From Gadus chalcogrammus (taxonomy: Eukaryota > Chordata > Actinopteri > Gadiformes > Gadidae), in NCBI RefSeq assembly GCF_026213295.1, contig NC_079431.1, positions 16,857,965 through 16,921,964 of the forward strand: a DNA stretch of 64,000 nt. Reading direction: 5' to 3'. Position numbers and translations under genes: made by a program. The first letter of the stretch is position 1; every line of letters starts with the position of its first letter. Shown here piece after piece: positions 32,689 through 45,100 of this stretch. A model generated the notes under the pieces. That model was not told the DNA's origin, did no database searches, and was given only the letters and a program-made list of their open reading frames with translations.

Positions 32689-33215
32689 TGTATACAAAAA
32701 TATGTTATGTTTAAAAATGTTCATGTTTAAATGAGAAACAATTGTTTGATTAAATTTTAATCTTTTTGATTGGATAAAACCAATTATTTCTGATAGATAT
32801 TTCTTAAATGAGAAACAATTGTTTGATTCGATTTTTATCTTTTAAATTGGATAAAACAAATTATATCGGATGCATATTATGACTTAAATGAGAAACAATT
32901 GTTTGATTAAATTTTAATCTTTTTGATTGGATAAAACAAATTATTTCTGATAGATATTTCTTAAATGAGAAACAATTGTTGGAGTGAATCAATATTTTTT
33001 TGTTTAGGATTTAACATACGATTTAAATGTATTAACTTCATTCAAAGAATAGAATTATACTTGGTGCCAAGTTGTATTATTTTGTTTTTATGAACATAGG
33101 AAATATTGTTTGAGGCAAGCTATATATTTGTCATTGGCTCAAGTTATGTAATATAGATGTGAACCATTACCCTACATTTTTTTAATTGGTTAAATGAAAG
33201 ACTTTTTCCAGTGTA

Positions 33216-36200
33216 TTAAATTAAATTGAATTCAGCAGTGCAACCATACTGTATAACGACATGTAGCAGCGTTATTGCACGTAGGCAGCGGGGGTAGGGT
33301 GGTCAGTGATATTGCACATTTTCTTCAGATGTTCTCTGTTAATGCCATCAGTCGCACTGTGGCAAGGAAGAAGCTGTTGAAGAATCTTGTTGTGTGTGTG
33401 ATGACACTGTCCGTTCCACTGTGTCAATAGGGAGTCTCTAATGATTCTCACTGCCCTTTTCTGACAGTGCTGACTGTAAATAAAGTCCATGGAGGGAAGT
33501 GTGGTCCCAGTAATCCTTTCTGCAGTCTTTATGACCCTTTGGAGTGACCTCCTCTCTGCCTGTGTGGTATTCCTGTACCAGACAGTGATACCTGAAGTGA
33601 GAATGCTCTCTACAAGTCCACTGTAGGCCAGGGTGAGAGGACGCTGGTTTAGTCCCGATTTCCTAAGCAGTCTGATGAAATACAGCTGCTGCTGGGCTTT
33701 TTTAACTGTGGCAGCAGTGTTTAGAGACCAGCTCAGGTCAGACATCACCTGCAGTCCCAGGAATCGGTGGCTGTCCGCCCTCTCCACCTCAGTCCCTTGG
33801 ATGGTAAGAGGCTGTAGGGGGGCAGGACTCCTCCTGAAGTCTGCTATTACCTCTCTAATTTTGGCTACATTGAGGATGAGGTCATTCTCCTCTCCATAGA
33901 CGAGAATCTCCTCTATCACACTCCTGTAGCCTGACTCGTCATCCCCCTTGATGAGGCCCAGGATGGTGGTGTCATCAGCGTATTTGATGACAATGGTGTT
34001 ATCTTGTGTGGAGGCACAATCATGTGTGTACAAGGTGAAGAGTTTGGGACTGAGGCAGCAGCCCTGTGGTGAACCTGTGCTGACTATGAGCTCAGCAGAC
34101 ACCCGCCTCCCCACTCTCACCACCTGTGATCTTTTAATCAGGAAATCTAGGATCCAGATACAGATGGGAGTCAGGACACCGAGGTCAGTTTACCAATCAG
34201 CTTACCCGGGCTGATCGTATTGAAGGCAGAGCTATAGTCCAGGAAAAGCATTCTGACATATGTTCTGCTGTTGTCCAGGTGTTGTAAAGTGTGATGTAGG
34301 GCTATGGCCACCGCATCATCCACTGATCAGTTGGGGCAAACTGGGATGGGTCGACAGTGTCCGATACTGTGTCGTTTATGTGGGTAAGAGAACCAGCTTC
34401 TCTAGGCACTTCATGGGGGCTCAAATTAGCGCCACCGGCCTGAAGTCATTCAGCTTGGATGAATTTGGCTTTTTTGGAACCGGTATGATTATGGATGATT
34501 TAAATACTCGGGGGACTACTGCCTGGGATAGGGACAGATTGAAAATGTCAGCATACACACCCACTAGTTTTTCCCCACAGGCCTTCAAGGCTCTTGGATG
34601 AACGCCGTCTGGTCCCATAGCCTTATGGGGGTTCACCTGCTTCAGAGCCCTCAGAACCTGTGTGTGTGTAACCTGGAAGGCAGTGTCTATGGAGCCACAG
34701 GGGGCTTTTGAGGGAGTGTCTGTGTTCAGACTGTCGAACCTGGCATAAAAGTTGTTAGGGCTGTCTGGGAGGGTGGCATCTCGGGTGTCTAGGGTCGTCA
34801 TGTCCTGTAATTTGTAGCTGCCTGGATTCCCCTCTACATGCTGCGCGTGTTGTTGTTCAGGTAGAGGCTTTCAAGCTTTTGGGAGTGGGCCCTTTTTGCA
34901 GCTGTGATGGACCTCTCAAGCTCATACCGGGCTCTCTTATATTCCTCTTGATCTCCTGACTTGAAGGCCTCCCGTGTAATTCAGATGTTTTGTTTTATGC
35001 CCCCATTAAACCAAGGTTTTTGGTTAGGGAACACACGCACAGATCTTGGGGGGGCACATATAGACGTGATCCAGCTGATGTAGTCGCTCACAGTCTCTGT
35101 GTAGTCGTGGATGTTGTCTGTGGCATCTCTGAAGATGTTCCAGTCTGTGGCCGCCAGGCAGCCCTGCAGGCTCGCCTGTGCACTCCAGTCAGTCCAGGTG
35201 TTAACAGTTTTAATTGTGACTGGTCTCGCCTTGAGCCTTTTGATGTATGCAGGCCTTAGTATTATTGCTAGGTGGTCAGGTTTGCCGAAATGTGGTAAAG
35301 GTGCAGCGAAAAAAGCATTTTCAATGCTGCTATAGCATTGATCCAGTCTTTTGTTTCCTCTGGTGGGGAAAGTCACAGATTTGTACAGTTACAGTTATAG
35401 AGGTTACAGTGGTTGAAGTCTCCCAGAATGATGAAAGCAGCATCAGGGTAAGAGTTGTCATGCTCACTGATCGAGCCGTGCAGTTCTTTAAGTGCAGCCT
35501 CCTCCTTGGCAGAGGGGGGGATGTACACAGCGCACACAATTATGCATTGCAGTTCTCTGGGTAAATAAAACGGCCATACCGTCAGATGTTCTACGTTTTC
35601 CGAACAGGATTTGGAAATAATCCTGCAGTCCGTGCACCAGGATTGTTCGACATAGATGGCCGTTCCACCTCCCCGGATTTTACTGCTATCCCTAGCGCTC
35701 CGGTCCCCCCTGAAGACCCTATATCCGTCGAGTGTTATGGCCTCGTCAGGTGACTTTTCCCCCAGCCATGTCTTGCAGAAACACAACAAGGTGCAATCCT
35801 GGATGTCCTTCTGCGTAGATATCCTTACATGAAGCTCATCCATTTTGTTTTCCAAAGACTGCACGCTCGCAAACAGTATGATCGGGAGAGTTAGCCTCCC
35901 TCGGCTGGCCAAACGCCCGAGCCTTAGCTGCACTCCTCCCCGTCTACCGTGTCTCCGCTTTGGGCCGTTGTGGGTAGGAGAGCTGCCTACCGGTGGTTGG
36001 CATGGCGATGCGATGAGTAGCTCCGGGTAATCGCTCAACCTACTCGTGTCGAACAGGCCAGAACTACTGCGCTCTCTCAGTATCAGTAAGTTCGCCCGGT
36101 CGTATGTGATGTTTAGGAACTGTTTGATTGCCATAGTCGGCACTAAAAAGCGAGAAAAACATAAAAGACGCAACTTGACTATGGGGAGCTCCGCGACGTC

Positions 36201-36225
36201 GCACTCAGGGGAGCGCCATCACCAT
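33216..36225 (-). mobile_element. Rex1/CR1-like LINE, near full length but broken (LINE A)
   Basis: Minus-strand pieces in order: an APE-type endonuclease region (36173 down to 35373, ending with FIILGDFNHCNL), its C-terminal part (35376-34981), the start of the reverse transcriptase (34801-34421, with HKAMGPDGVHPRALKACGEK), then the catalytic half (34123-33272, with GCCLSPKLFTLYTHD and KYADDTTILGL) and the CR1/Rex1-type C-terminal region ending at 33272. Several frameshifts separate these frames, so it is inactive. The left neighbour is MITE copy e and the right edge cuts LINE B. Confidence 0.85.
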
Positions 36226-37083
36226 GGCGTGTCTGATGCCTTCAATTTTATCAGTATAAAAATCTGCAAACTCATTGCATTTCTGGGTGGAATGGAGATC
36301 AGGTGGAATTTGTGTTGGGGGGTTGGTCAGACTGTCAACAGTGCAAATAGGTTTTTGCATTATTGGTATTGGTTTTAATTATATTGGAGAAAAATGTTTC
36401 TCTAGCACTTTTTAAGTCTAAATTGTAGGCAAGGAGGCTCTTTATAGATATCATGGTGAATATGAAGTTTTGTTTCATGCCAGATGCGTTCAACCTTCCT
36501 GCATTCTTTTTTCTGTGCTGTTACAGATGCAGCTTTTCTCCAGGGTGCCTTTTGCTTTCCAGAAATCTATTTAACCTTATAAGGTGCAATGACATCTATG
36601 ACTTGAGTTTTCTACAAGATCATCAGCAGAACATGGGGTGAGAGGTGGTAGAAAGGAGATGGCCTTTTTAAAAAGTACATTAGAATCTTCATTGATATAC
36701 CGTTTTTTGACAGTATTTGATTTTGTCTGTATGTCGGGAATAAAATATATGTTAAAGAAAACACAAAAGTGGTCAGACAAGGAAGGATCAGTCACAGAGA
36801 GATCAGAAACATTGAGGCCCTTTGTGATAACCAGGTCTTGAGTGTGCCCCTTGCAATGAGTAGCCTCTTTCACATGTTGGGACAGTTCAAATGTGTCCAA
36901 AATGGTAAAACGTTTTTTTGCACACTTGTCATTCAAATCAACAGTATTAAAATTGACGTCATCGAAAAAATTTGCAGAGTATGTGGGTAGCCTGTAAACA
37001 ATTAATAGGAGAACTCTGGGGGACCATTTCAATACAGTACTAAGGTATTTGAATGATGGAAAAAAAATCTCACAATTTGTCAT
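36226..37083 (-). mobile_element. L2-type LINE, endonuclease and middle part (LINE B)
   Basis: The minus-strand frame 37083-36577 contains DTFELSQHVKEATHCKGHTQ, LVITKGLNVSDL and PSLSDHFCVFF, the end of an L2 endonuclease domain; frames then shift but continue to CNEFADFYTDKIEGIRH at the 36226 edge. That protein text would continue into the 29830-29130 fragment, so both appear to be one element opened by later insertions. Confidence 0.75.
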
Positions 37084-37098
37084 TTGTGTGTAAACTTG

Positions 37099-37100
37099 AG

Positions 37101-37132
<32 letters not shown>
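37099..37132. repeat. (GA)n tract
   Basis: Short GA array at the junction between LINE B and the transposase relic. Confidence 0.9.
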
Positions 37133-38283
37133 CAACAACAAACCTGGGCTGCTCTGGTCTGTCCTGTACAGCTGCATCGTGAAGTGCATCCAGAAATGTT
37201 ATTATGTGTTCAGTATTGAAGGGACCTAGTTTGGTTTGATGGTGCAGTAGCCCTTGAAGGCTGTGCAGCTCCATCCATCTCCAAGATGCGCTGTAACCAA
37301 ACAAATACATGCAATACATATTTTAGATGGCATTACCCAAAACACTCAACTACAGTACTACCCATACAGAACCCCACCCCATCGAACAGGTACCTGGTAC
37401 CTCTCTGAATGTATCTATGTGGTACTGATACAATGGCACATATTCAGCTGTAATGGATGACACCAATACTGTATTGTAAATGTAAAGGACTGTAACACTT
37501 ACCTGTACATATTCACGTCGAAGTCCTTTGACCCTGACACTCTTTCTCTCAAATGGGACCCTGTACAATTGCTTCATAGTAATTTGGTGCTTTACCAAGA
37601 TGCGTCTGATAGTGGCAATGCTCACTCGCTCTATGTTATTGAAGACTTCTCTATCTGCAAGGATTTGTTCCTTTAGCTGGCTGAGACGGATTGCATTGTT
37701 TGCTCTGACCAGGTCCACCATGGCAAGTTCCTGCTGTAGGGTGAACAGGCGTTGGCGTCCGCCCCCAGAAGGTCTTCTAGTCATTCTATAGAAAAAAAGC
37801 AACCACGAAATGTTACTGTATTGGTTTGCTTCTTTTTTACAGTACTATATATACTGTACTTTACTGTATATACCATAGAAAGTACTGAAACATCTCAATT
37901 TAGGTTATCACAAAACTACCACTTTCGTTCAAAAAGGAGCATTAGCCACCCTGCAATACAGTACATGTGATACATATGGTACAGTACTGCAAATACTCTA
38001 GATACAGTCTGAGTAGAGAAGAAAATAGAGAGTTGAAGACATACCTGTTTTCCAGTCGGAATGTCCCGCATTAGGGATGAAACTGTGAAACGGCTTAGAT
38101 GAGGGTGGACTCTCTGCCAGCTTCCTCCTAGTCAGGCCATGTTTATGACATGGTTCACCAAAGTTGCTCTTATATCATCGGAAATAAGTTACCGTGCACG
38201 GCCTCTTCCACCACGTCCTCCTCTATGCTCTGTCCTCCTCTTCCTCCTCTACCTCTGCCTCTTGCTCTTGCTGCATCCATGCT
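37100..38283 (-). pseudogene. Tc1/mariner-superfamily transposase relic
   Basis: Read on the minus strand: an Arg/Gly-rich start (MDAARARGRGRGGRGG) near 38280, a helix-turn-helix region in 37802-37490 (FNNIERVSIATIRRILVKHQ, then MKQLYRVPFERKS), and part of the DDE core at 37230-37140 (LGPFNTEHIITFLDALHD, then QDRPEQPRFVV). This order matches the IS630/Tc1-type transposases common in fish. Stops, a missing middle and a missing C-terminal third make it non-functional; a GA array truncates it. Confidence 0.75.
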
Positions 38284-38667
38284 TGCAAAGTTCTCAAACT
38301 GGCTTAACTGAGGCCTTTTTGTATGTGGCTGATTGGTGTTCAGTTTTGGAAGAAAGTGTTTTCAGGTGTGTAAGTAAGTATTCTCAATTAACCAATGTGT
38401 TTAGGATTTTGAATGTGTTTTAGCAATGGTACAATGCGACGTCATTTTTGAATTAAGTGTCTTATGTATGAAATAGTGTGTAGTGTGCAGGAGCACGTGT
38501 GTTGCAGAAAGGAGCAAGTGTGTTGCACAATTGCAACCAAAGTGCAAAGCAGCGCTTTTGTTTAAGGAATGGTTACATGTGTTTAAGGTACAGAAACAAA
38601 AACTTCAAGTTGTGTTGCTTTGGTCTAAGCATGTGTCTATAGTGTTCAAGCAATTAAAAAAAACTGT

Positions 38668-38670
<3 letters not shown>

Positions 38671-38716
<46 letters not shown>
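38671..38716. repeat. (TG)n microsatellite
   Basis: 46 bp of TG dinucleotide. Confidence 0.95.
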
Positions 38717-38717
<1 letters not shown>

Positions 38718-38933
38718 TTTGTTTAGAAATGTTTAGAAGTGTTTAGAAGTGTTTATTAAAATGCCTTTAGAAATGTCTGTTTGAGTGAAAATCTAAATCA
38801 CGTTTTTTTTTATGCCCTGGCGTGTGGCCTTTGTGCCCCTCAAATAATTGCCCTCCTAGGCTGCTGTGCTTTTATCAGTACAAAACACTAGCAAGTACTT
38901 TAGGATTTGTCTCTTTGATTCCCTGAAGAAGCC

Positions 38934-38943
38934 ATCATCATCG

Positions 38944-38980
<37 letters not shown>

Positions 38981-38981
38981 A
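38934..38981. repeat. (ATC)n trinucleotide array
   Basis: About 16 CAT/ATC units with one CGT interruption, about 110 bp before the first calcrl coding exon. Confidence 0.95.
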
Positions 38982-39088
38982 ATTTGGATACTGGAATAAC
39001 ATTATATTGAAAAGGGTCCCTTAGTCCTTAAAATGATTATTTGAATATTATGTTATTGACGGTCATTCCTTTTTCTATTTCTTTATAG

Positions 39089-39188
39089 ATTGCTAAACCG
39101 ATTGGCCAACTCGGTCATGACCAATTGGAAGATGAATGTTTTTGGATGGTGTTGGATCCTGGCCCTTGTCCTCTGCATGCCGAGTGAG
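39089..39188 (+). CDS. calcrl: calcrl coding exon 1: 5' UTR end and signal peptide
   Basis: Acceptor tttatag ends at 39088, so an upstream non-coding exon must exist. Translation starts at ATG 39117 (first ATG in the exon; a second in-frame ATG follows five codons later at 39132). It encodes [20 protein letters not shown], then MPSE: a short positive start and hydrophobic core, that is, a signal peptide. Ends phase 0 at donor gtgagc. Confidence 0.88.
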
Positions 39189-42100
39189 GTGAGCTACATT
39201 TGCAATGCGAAACTGTATAGTGTTAATTAAAACATGCAGTGATATTAATAACCAACCTGGAGTGGACACATCTAGCCAGTGTTGTTTTCTCTCTCATTGA
39301 GCAAGGGTCATATTTGTATCTAGATTGTATGTAAATCAGTGTGTGAAGGCCCCTCCCAGTGGGCTAAATTAGGATACTCTTTCCATCCTGTTTTTTTTGT
39401 GGAATTACAGGGGAAATAGAAGATGGTAAAAAAAGTTTTTTCCAAGATAATATATAGTCAAAGAATTCAGATAAATCTTAGATTCCAGCCAATCTTACAT
39501 AATGGAACGGATATTAAGGGCGTGTTGTGCAGTGGAATGGTTATTGATTATGAGACTTTTCTTATTGAAGTATAATCAAGATTCACCATTATTTTAATTA
39601 ATATTACTGACTAACTCTAGGAGAACATAAGGAGTCAGGGTTAGCAGAACTGCCCTATTCAAGGTCTGCTTAATGGGAAAAGTAAGTGGGTAAATGTTAA
39701 TCCCAGGTTGACGTCATTGGTCTGCCATGGCTGCAGGTTTTTGTGAAGGGGAGTCTGGAGGTGAATGAGACCCAGCAGCAACAAACCACCCAAGGGAAGC
39801 CTAAAATGGGGAGCGGCAACAACATGATAACCACTGCACAGTTTGAGTGCTATCAAACAATTATGAAGGACAACAACACCAAAGTCAAAGGTAAAAAGTT
39901 AGCATAGCATGGCATGAGATATAGAATAACATGGCAAAGTACAACATATAATAGCACATGACATAGCATAACATGATAGCATGATATATAATAGCATAAC
40001 ATAATGCTTCCGCAAAATTACTTTTTTTGGTGGAAGTGTGCTTGCTTTTGTGAGAAACATAAGTTATACATGTAGCCCTTTTACCCCTATAATAAAGAGG
40101 GCTGGGCCCTAGGTTCTTCAATCAATCTTAAATTATTAGTTTTGATTTCCCATATTATGCTAACCATATAACACCAGCACCCTTATTAAATATTAACCAC
40201 TAAACACGCACAATATCCACACTACACGTATTTAGTAAGCCAACCAACAAAAAGGTAAGTAGTTAAAACGTTTACTTATTTGAGAACAATATAAGTGCAT
40301 GTCACAGATCCCATATCGCACGTCCTATACAGGCTACAAGTAATTAACATTACTAACTAAGCCGGCACATAAAATAAACAAAATAAAACAATCCTTTACA
40401 AAAGAAAACCCCATTGCAGGCCTGTAGATGAATAGTCCTCTTCGCTCCTCCGAGCCAAAGAGAGCTCGGTCGGCTACTCACACGTCCAGGTGAAACGCGA
40501 TGGGCGTCCTTGAAGGTCCGTGGAAGTCCGTGAGAGTACTGGGAAAGTCTGTGGAAGTCTGTGAGAGTACTGAGGAAGTCTGTGGAAGTCCGTGGAAAGG
40601 ACACAGGCGCTCCTCACTGCTTGTCACTTGATTCCCTTCGCCTGAGCCAGGTCAGCCAACCCGCGTGGTCACACCCACTATCTCGTGCGGCGGTCCCTCG
40701 GAAACCCCGTGGCAGTAGCGTTGCTAGCTGCGTTAGTTAGCAGGCCACTGTTCAGCGACTTCTGTCAATTAACTGACTGGGTCGTATGTGAACCGGTTCC
40801 GGCGGAGCTTTCAAGTTTTCAAGTTCGTGTTGAACTTTGTCTTCAATCTTGTGTTGCGGACATGTCATCCAACAATCTTTCACCCCCTCATTAAAACTTC
40901 ACCCCCCTCCCCAACGATCGCTTTTTTTTCCCCTTCTTTTTCCAGCACGTCTCTCCTGCAAAAAAACTCATCGCGCCCCTTCCTGGCTGGATGGCCATAT
41001 TACATTTGAATTAAGCAAAGGATACAACAACATTTACAAAGTGTTCAACATTAGACAAACATCGACAAAACAGTGTGAAAAATAATAAACTCTTATATAA
41101 TAGTGTTTATTCTTTTGAATAACCACAACCCGAATTTCAACTGGGTTACATACCTTAATTCATATGCACATTAGCCTGGCAAGCCAGACCCATATCGGAA
41201 AGATATTGGGTCTGGTCTCGTACGGTGGCAGTGTGGGCGGGATAAACGGTTGTCTTTCAAGTTCCCTCTGCACGCAATAGGATAGCGCTAATCAGAGCAA
41301 CGTAGAAGGTGACGTAGTCAGAGCGACGGAAATTTCTATGGGGAAGTGTTGCGAATGGTGGATTGAGAGAATGGAGACCAACGACGAAACTTTGACAATA
41401 TCCGGTCGGCAAAACTCTGAATACATCTTTCGAAAGTTCATGCAATCTCCTTCACAAACATGTATTATGCTTTTTTGCCATCCATCTCCTTGAGAGATGA
41501 ATGAGTCTGAGGAAATGATTACATTTACCATTTTGGTTGTTTCGTCACTTCTCTGGTATTGCTGCCCCCCAGGTTCCAAGTCCATGTGTAACCGCACTTG
41601 GGACGGGTGGCTCTGTTGGGAGGAAACAAAAGCAGGCATTATCTCAGAGCAGAACTGCCCCAACTCTCACGAGGACTTTGATACTTCAGGTGAGATCTTG
41701 TGGCTATTGGATTAACCATGAGCACATTGTTGGCATGCTACACTAGCTGAATGAGAAAGTCACTGTGATATATGTGAAATCTTTGCAATTGGTTTGGTTT
41801 TAATAACTGCAACACTGTAAGGTTGCAGGTAATCAATCAAAATGACACGGAATAATCAGAAAAATAGCTAGCATGTCGACTCTGAGCATTTTCTGAAGAA
41901 AAAGAGCCTGCAATATTCTGTGAGTAAACTGCTATGCTAATGCTAGCGTGGCTAATGGGTCAGCACGCTAAGTTTCAGATCCCTGGTGCCGCTTTGAAGC
42001 GGACTTGTGATTGATCTAATAATGGGTCTGATCGTTTTTATTTGATTGCAAGTTATGCCCCTTTTCCACTGACAGTACGAGCTGAACCCGCCACGACTTA

Positions 42101-45100
42101 GCGTGGCATGACTTGGTTTGGTTCCAGGCACGTCGTGTTTCCATCTAAAACGTACCTCTTCAACATGTACCAGGTACCTAATTTTGGTATTCGAAATGCA
42201 AAAAAAGGCGGGCCGGATAAAGGCGAGTTGAGCTGGTACTGTCGGTGGAAAAGGGGCTTTATAGTGCCTCCTGCCGCCAAAGAGGTACTTGGTTGGTTCC
42301 GTGTGGTTTCTATACGTGTGCCAACCTTGACAGCTTTGAGTTGTTCACCTTCAGAATGGTTGAAGTCAGCGTTTTTTCCCCATTTTCTTCCATTACAAAA
42401 AATAGCTCTCTGAGAAGCTGCAATGGTTATTTGAAATTGACCCTGTGACATGATTTACTTTGCTAATGATAAGAAACATGATAACATTAGTGTGGTTTGC
42501 TTTGCAACAACACTAATAAGTCAAAGCCAAATAAGCTTTTGCTGACCAAGTGGTTCCAGTAAGCACAAAATGAGCATCATAAATGCAAATTTTCCCTTTG
42601 ACATACAGAAATGGCCGTGAAGATCTGCTCTGACAATGGCAGTTGGTTCATCAATCCCAAAAGCGGCGGGACGTGGTCAAACTACACCCGCTGCAATGCA
42701 CATGCCGAACATGGAAAGAAAGTAGGTCTATTGGGCAGTGGATTTGGTGTCCGATTCCCTGCCGAAATTTACTGGGTGCATTCACACACTGCACTATGCC
42801 TGGACTCGACTGAACCAGTTCAGTCGAGTTTCCGGTAGCACCAAGTCTGACTGACTCAGCTGAGAACCATGCAATGGGTGTATTTCATAATGCGATTCAC
42901 CGCTACCGGTAACGGAAACTGGACGGACTGAACTAACGAACGACTCCTCTTGGCGAACTGACTGACGCGAACTGGTTCACGTAAACGAATCATTAAATCC
43001 ACCACTAGCTGCCATATGTTTCTGACCTCATCTGGCTCCAGCTCTGTGCTTGTATCGAGTAGGCTATGTGACATATTAGCTCCGGCTTCCTCATATGTGT
43101 TAAAGATGCTGCCTTCTGTGGCTGGAGTAGTTATTACAGCTTTTATGTTTGATCCTGCTCCCTTCTGGCTGTGTGTAGTAATTACAGCTTATATGTTTGA
43201 TCCTGCTCCCTTGTGGCTATGTGGGGGTAATGCAGCTTATGTGCTTAATTTACATAACATCCGGTGGCTAGCGACGTCAACGACTTTGATGGACTATTTC
43301 TCTGCTGATCGCTTATTTTCCCAATGATTGCCGGCGTTCTGTACATTATCCCTTACATAACAGCACTCTCTCTCTGCCAACAGTCTTGGCTGCGCATTCT
43401 CATCCAAATACGTATAGTTTGCGGTGGAGGAGGGGTTAGATATAAAGACCGGATGAGTCGCTGTGCTGTCCTTCGTCTTAATTGAAGGAGCAGGCAGAGA
43501 AAAGCTCTCTCCTGCTGGGCTTTCATTAAAATCAAATGCATAAAAATGTCGCAGCCAGTCCTGATGTTATATGATAAACGATGCTGAACCCAAGAGCAGA
43601 CGGAGACGATGTTGAATTGATGAAAAAAGGGTTTATTGAATGAGGCGGGGGAGCAGGTAGTGGATGAGGTAGCTGGGGGGAGAGCGAGGCAGGCGAGCTG
43701 GAGTGAGGGATCCGGATAACTGCAGGCAGAGGAAAACAGAGTTGGGTTGTGTTCAAAAAACAACAAGAGACGAGAGAGCGAGGGCGAGGGCGAGGTAACA
43801 AGAATTACTGGAGCCAGGCATGTATCATTACCACTGTAGTGCGTAGTACGATCTGGCACCGACAGCAGGGAATCCAAGGGTTTATGAAGTGGAGTTGATT
43901 GGAGATGAAGACCAGGTGAGCATGATTGCAGATGAGGGCCAGGTGTGAAGTGAGACAGACAGGAGGAGTGGCAGACCCAGGAGGAGGAAAACACAGCAGA
44001 CTGCTGTGACCACAACATGATGTGTCAGGTGTGCGTTAGAGACATACGAACGTACGCTTACCACTTTTGTAAATGCCATTCGGATCGCATGATAGGAATA
44101 GATCTATTCCGATTAGAAATCGGATCAGAAGTGTCCATGTAAACGCGGCTGGTGTGTTGGATTCATGTTAATGTATATTTAAAGACATCAATTTGTGGAA
44201 AAATTGCGGGGGGAATATAAAATACTTGTTTAATCAACCAAAACTTTCGCGACCCCCCTGCATTACCTCCGCAGACCCCCTGTTGACGACCTTTGCTCTA
44301 GAAAGATGGCCCTAATTCCTACTTGCTCCTTAATTACATGTATATCTGAATGAACTTTAAATGCTTGGGCTCGTTGTCGCCCAAGTTTTGTCGGACCACA
44401 AATCATAATCCGTCACTGTGCAAGTTCTATCTGGCGAATTTGTCGCACCACATCTTTTGCTCGCCAACGGTGCTTCATGCCAATTCATTCTCTACCATGG
44501 CCGAGATGACCAACATTGCATGTCTTTACCTGTTCTGGAAGAGGGAGAAACGTCGGAGAACAATATTATAATTATAAATATTGTAATGACCACGGAAGAG
44601 GCAGTGAATGAAGTATTGATTGGACAGTGATTCATTAGATACCACCGTTAATAAACCGTTTGAACAAACATGACCGGAAACCACAGCAACGCCGGTAACT
44701 ACAACAAACCCCGCAAAGCCCAATCCCCACGAGAGCTCCCCCAGCAACGGCCATCCGGATGCACACACAGCTTTTGGACGGGATATTATTACAGATATTG
44801 TCTCACCCTCTTCCACAACAGGTAAAGACATGCAATGGTGGTTATCTCGGCCAAGGTTGAGAATGAATTGGCATGAAGCACCGTTGGCGGGCAAAAGATG
44901 TGGCGTGACATATTCGCCTGATAAAACTTGCACAGCGACGGATTATGATTTGTCGCGTCACAAAACTTGGGCGACAAGGCAAACGGGCGACAAATGTGTC
45001 TTTTGGTGTGAACGCAGCATTATGGCTAAATTAAAACCATTAACAAGTCTTGGTCTCGGATGTTGCTGAATACGTTAAAGTCCTCCTACAAAGGCATCCA

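Larger units (their letters stand above)
31581..33213 (+). mobile_element. MITE copy e (outer, variant left end, split by copy f)
   Basis: Starts cagctgaacctgcag next to the TA of copy d, a left end also seen (inverted) in copy a at 1662-1677. Continues from 32689 to 33213 with an internally reiterated 'gagaaacaattgtttgatta' right arm (three units between 32730 and 32960). Confidence 0.65.

Noticed and set aside
40505..40600. CRISPR-like array
   Set aside because: Units are contiguous with no spacers and the DNA is vertebrate; it is a minisatellite. No CRISPR array was seen anywhere.
42098..42451. Open frames on both strands around 42098-42451
   Set aside because: They overlap a fold-back MITE and have no recognisable domain.
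43353..44018. 221-codon minus-strand frame in calcrl intron 4
   Set aside because: Pro/Ser/Leu/His-rich translation of GA-rich repeat DNA, no domain and no splice support.
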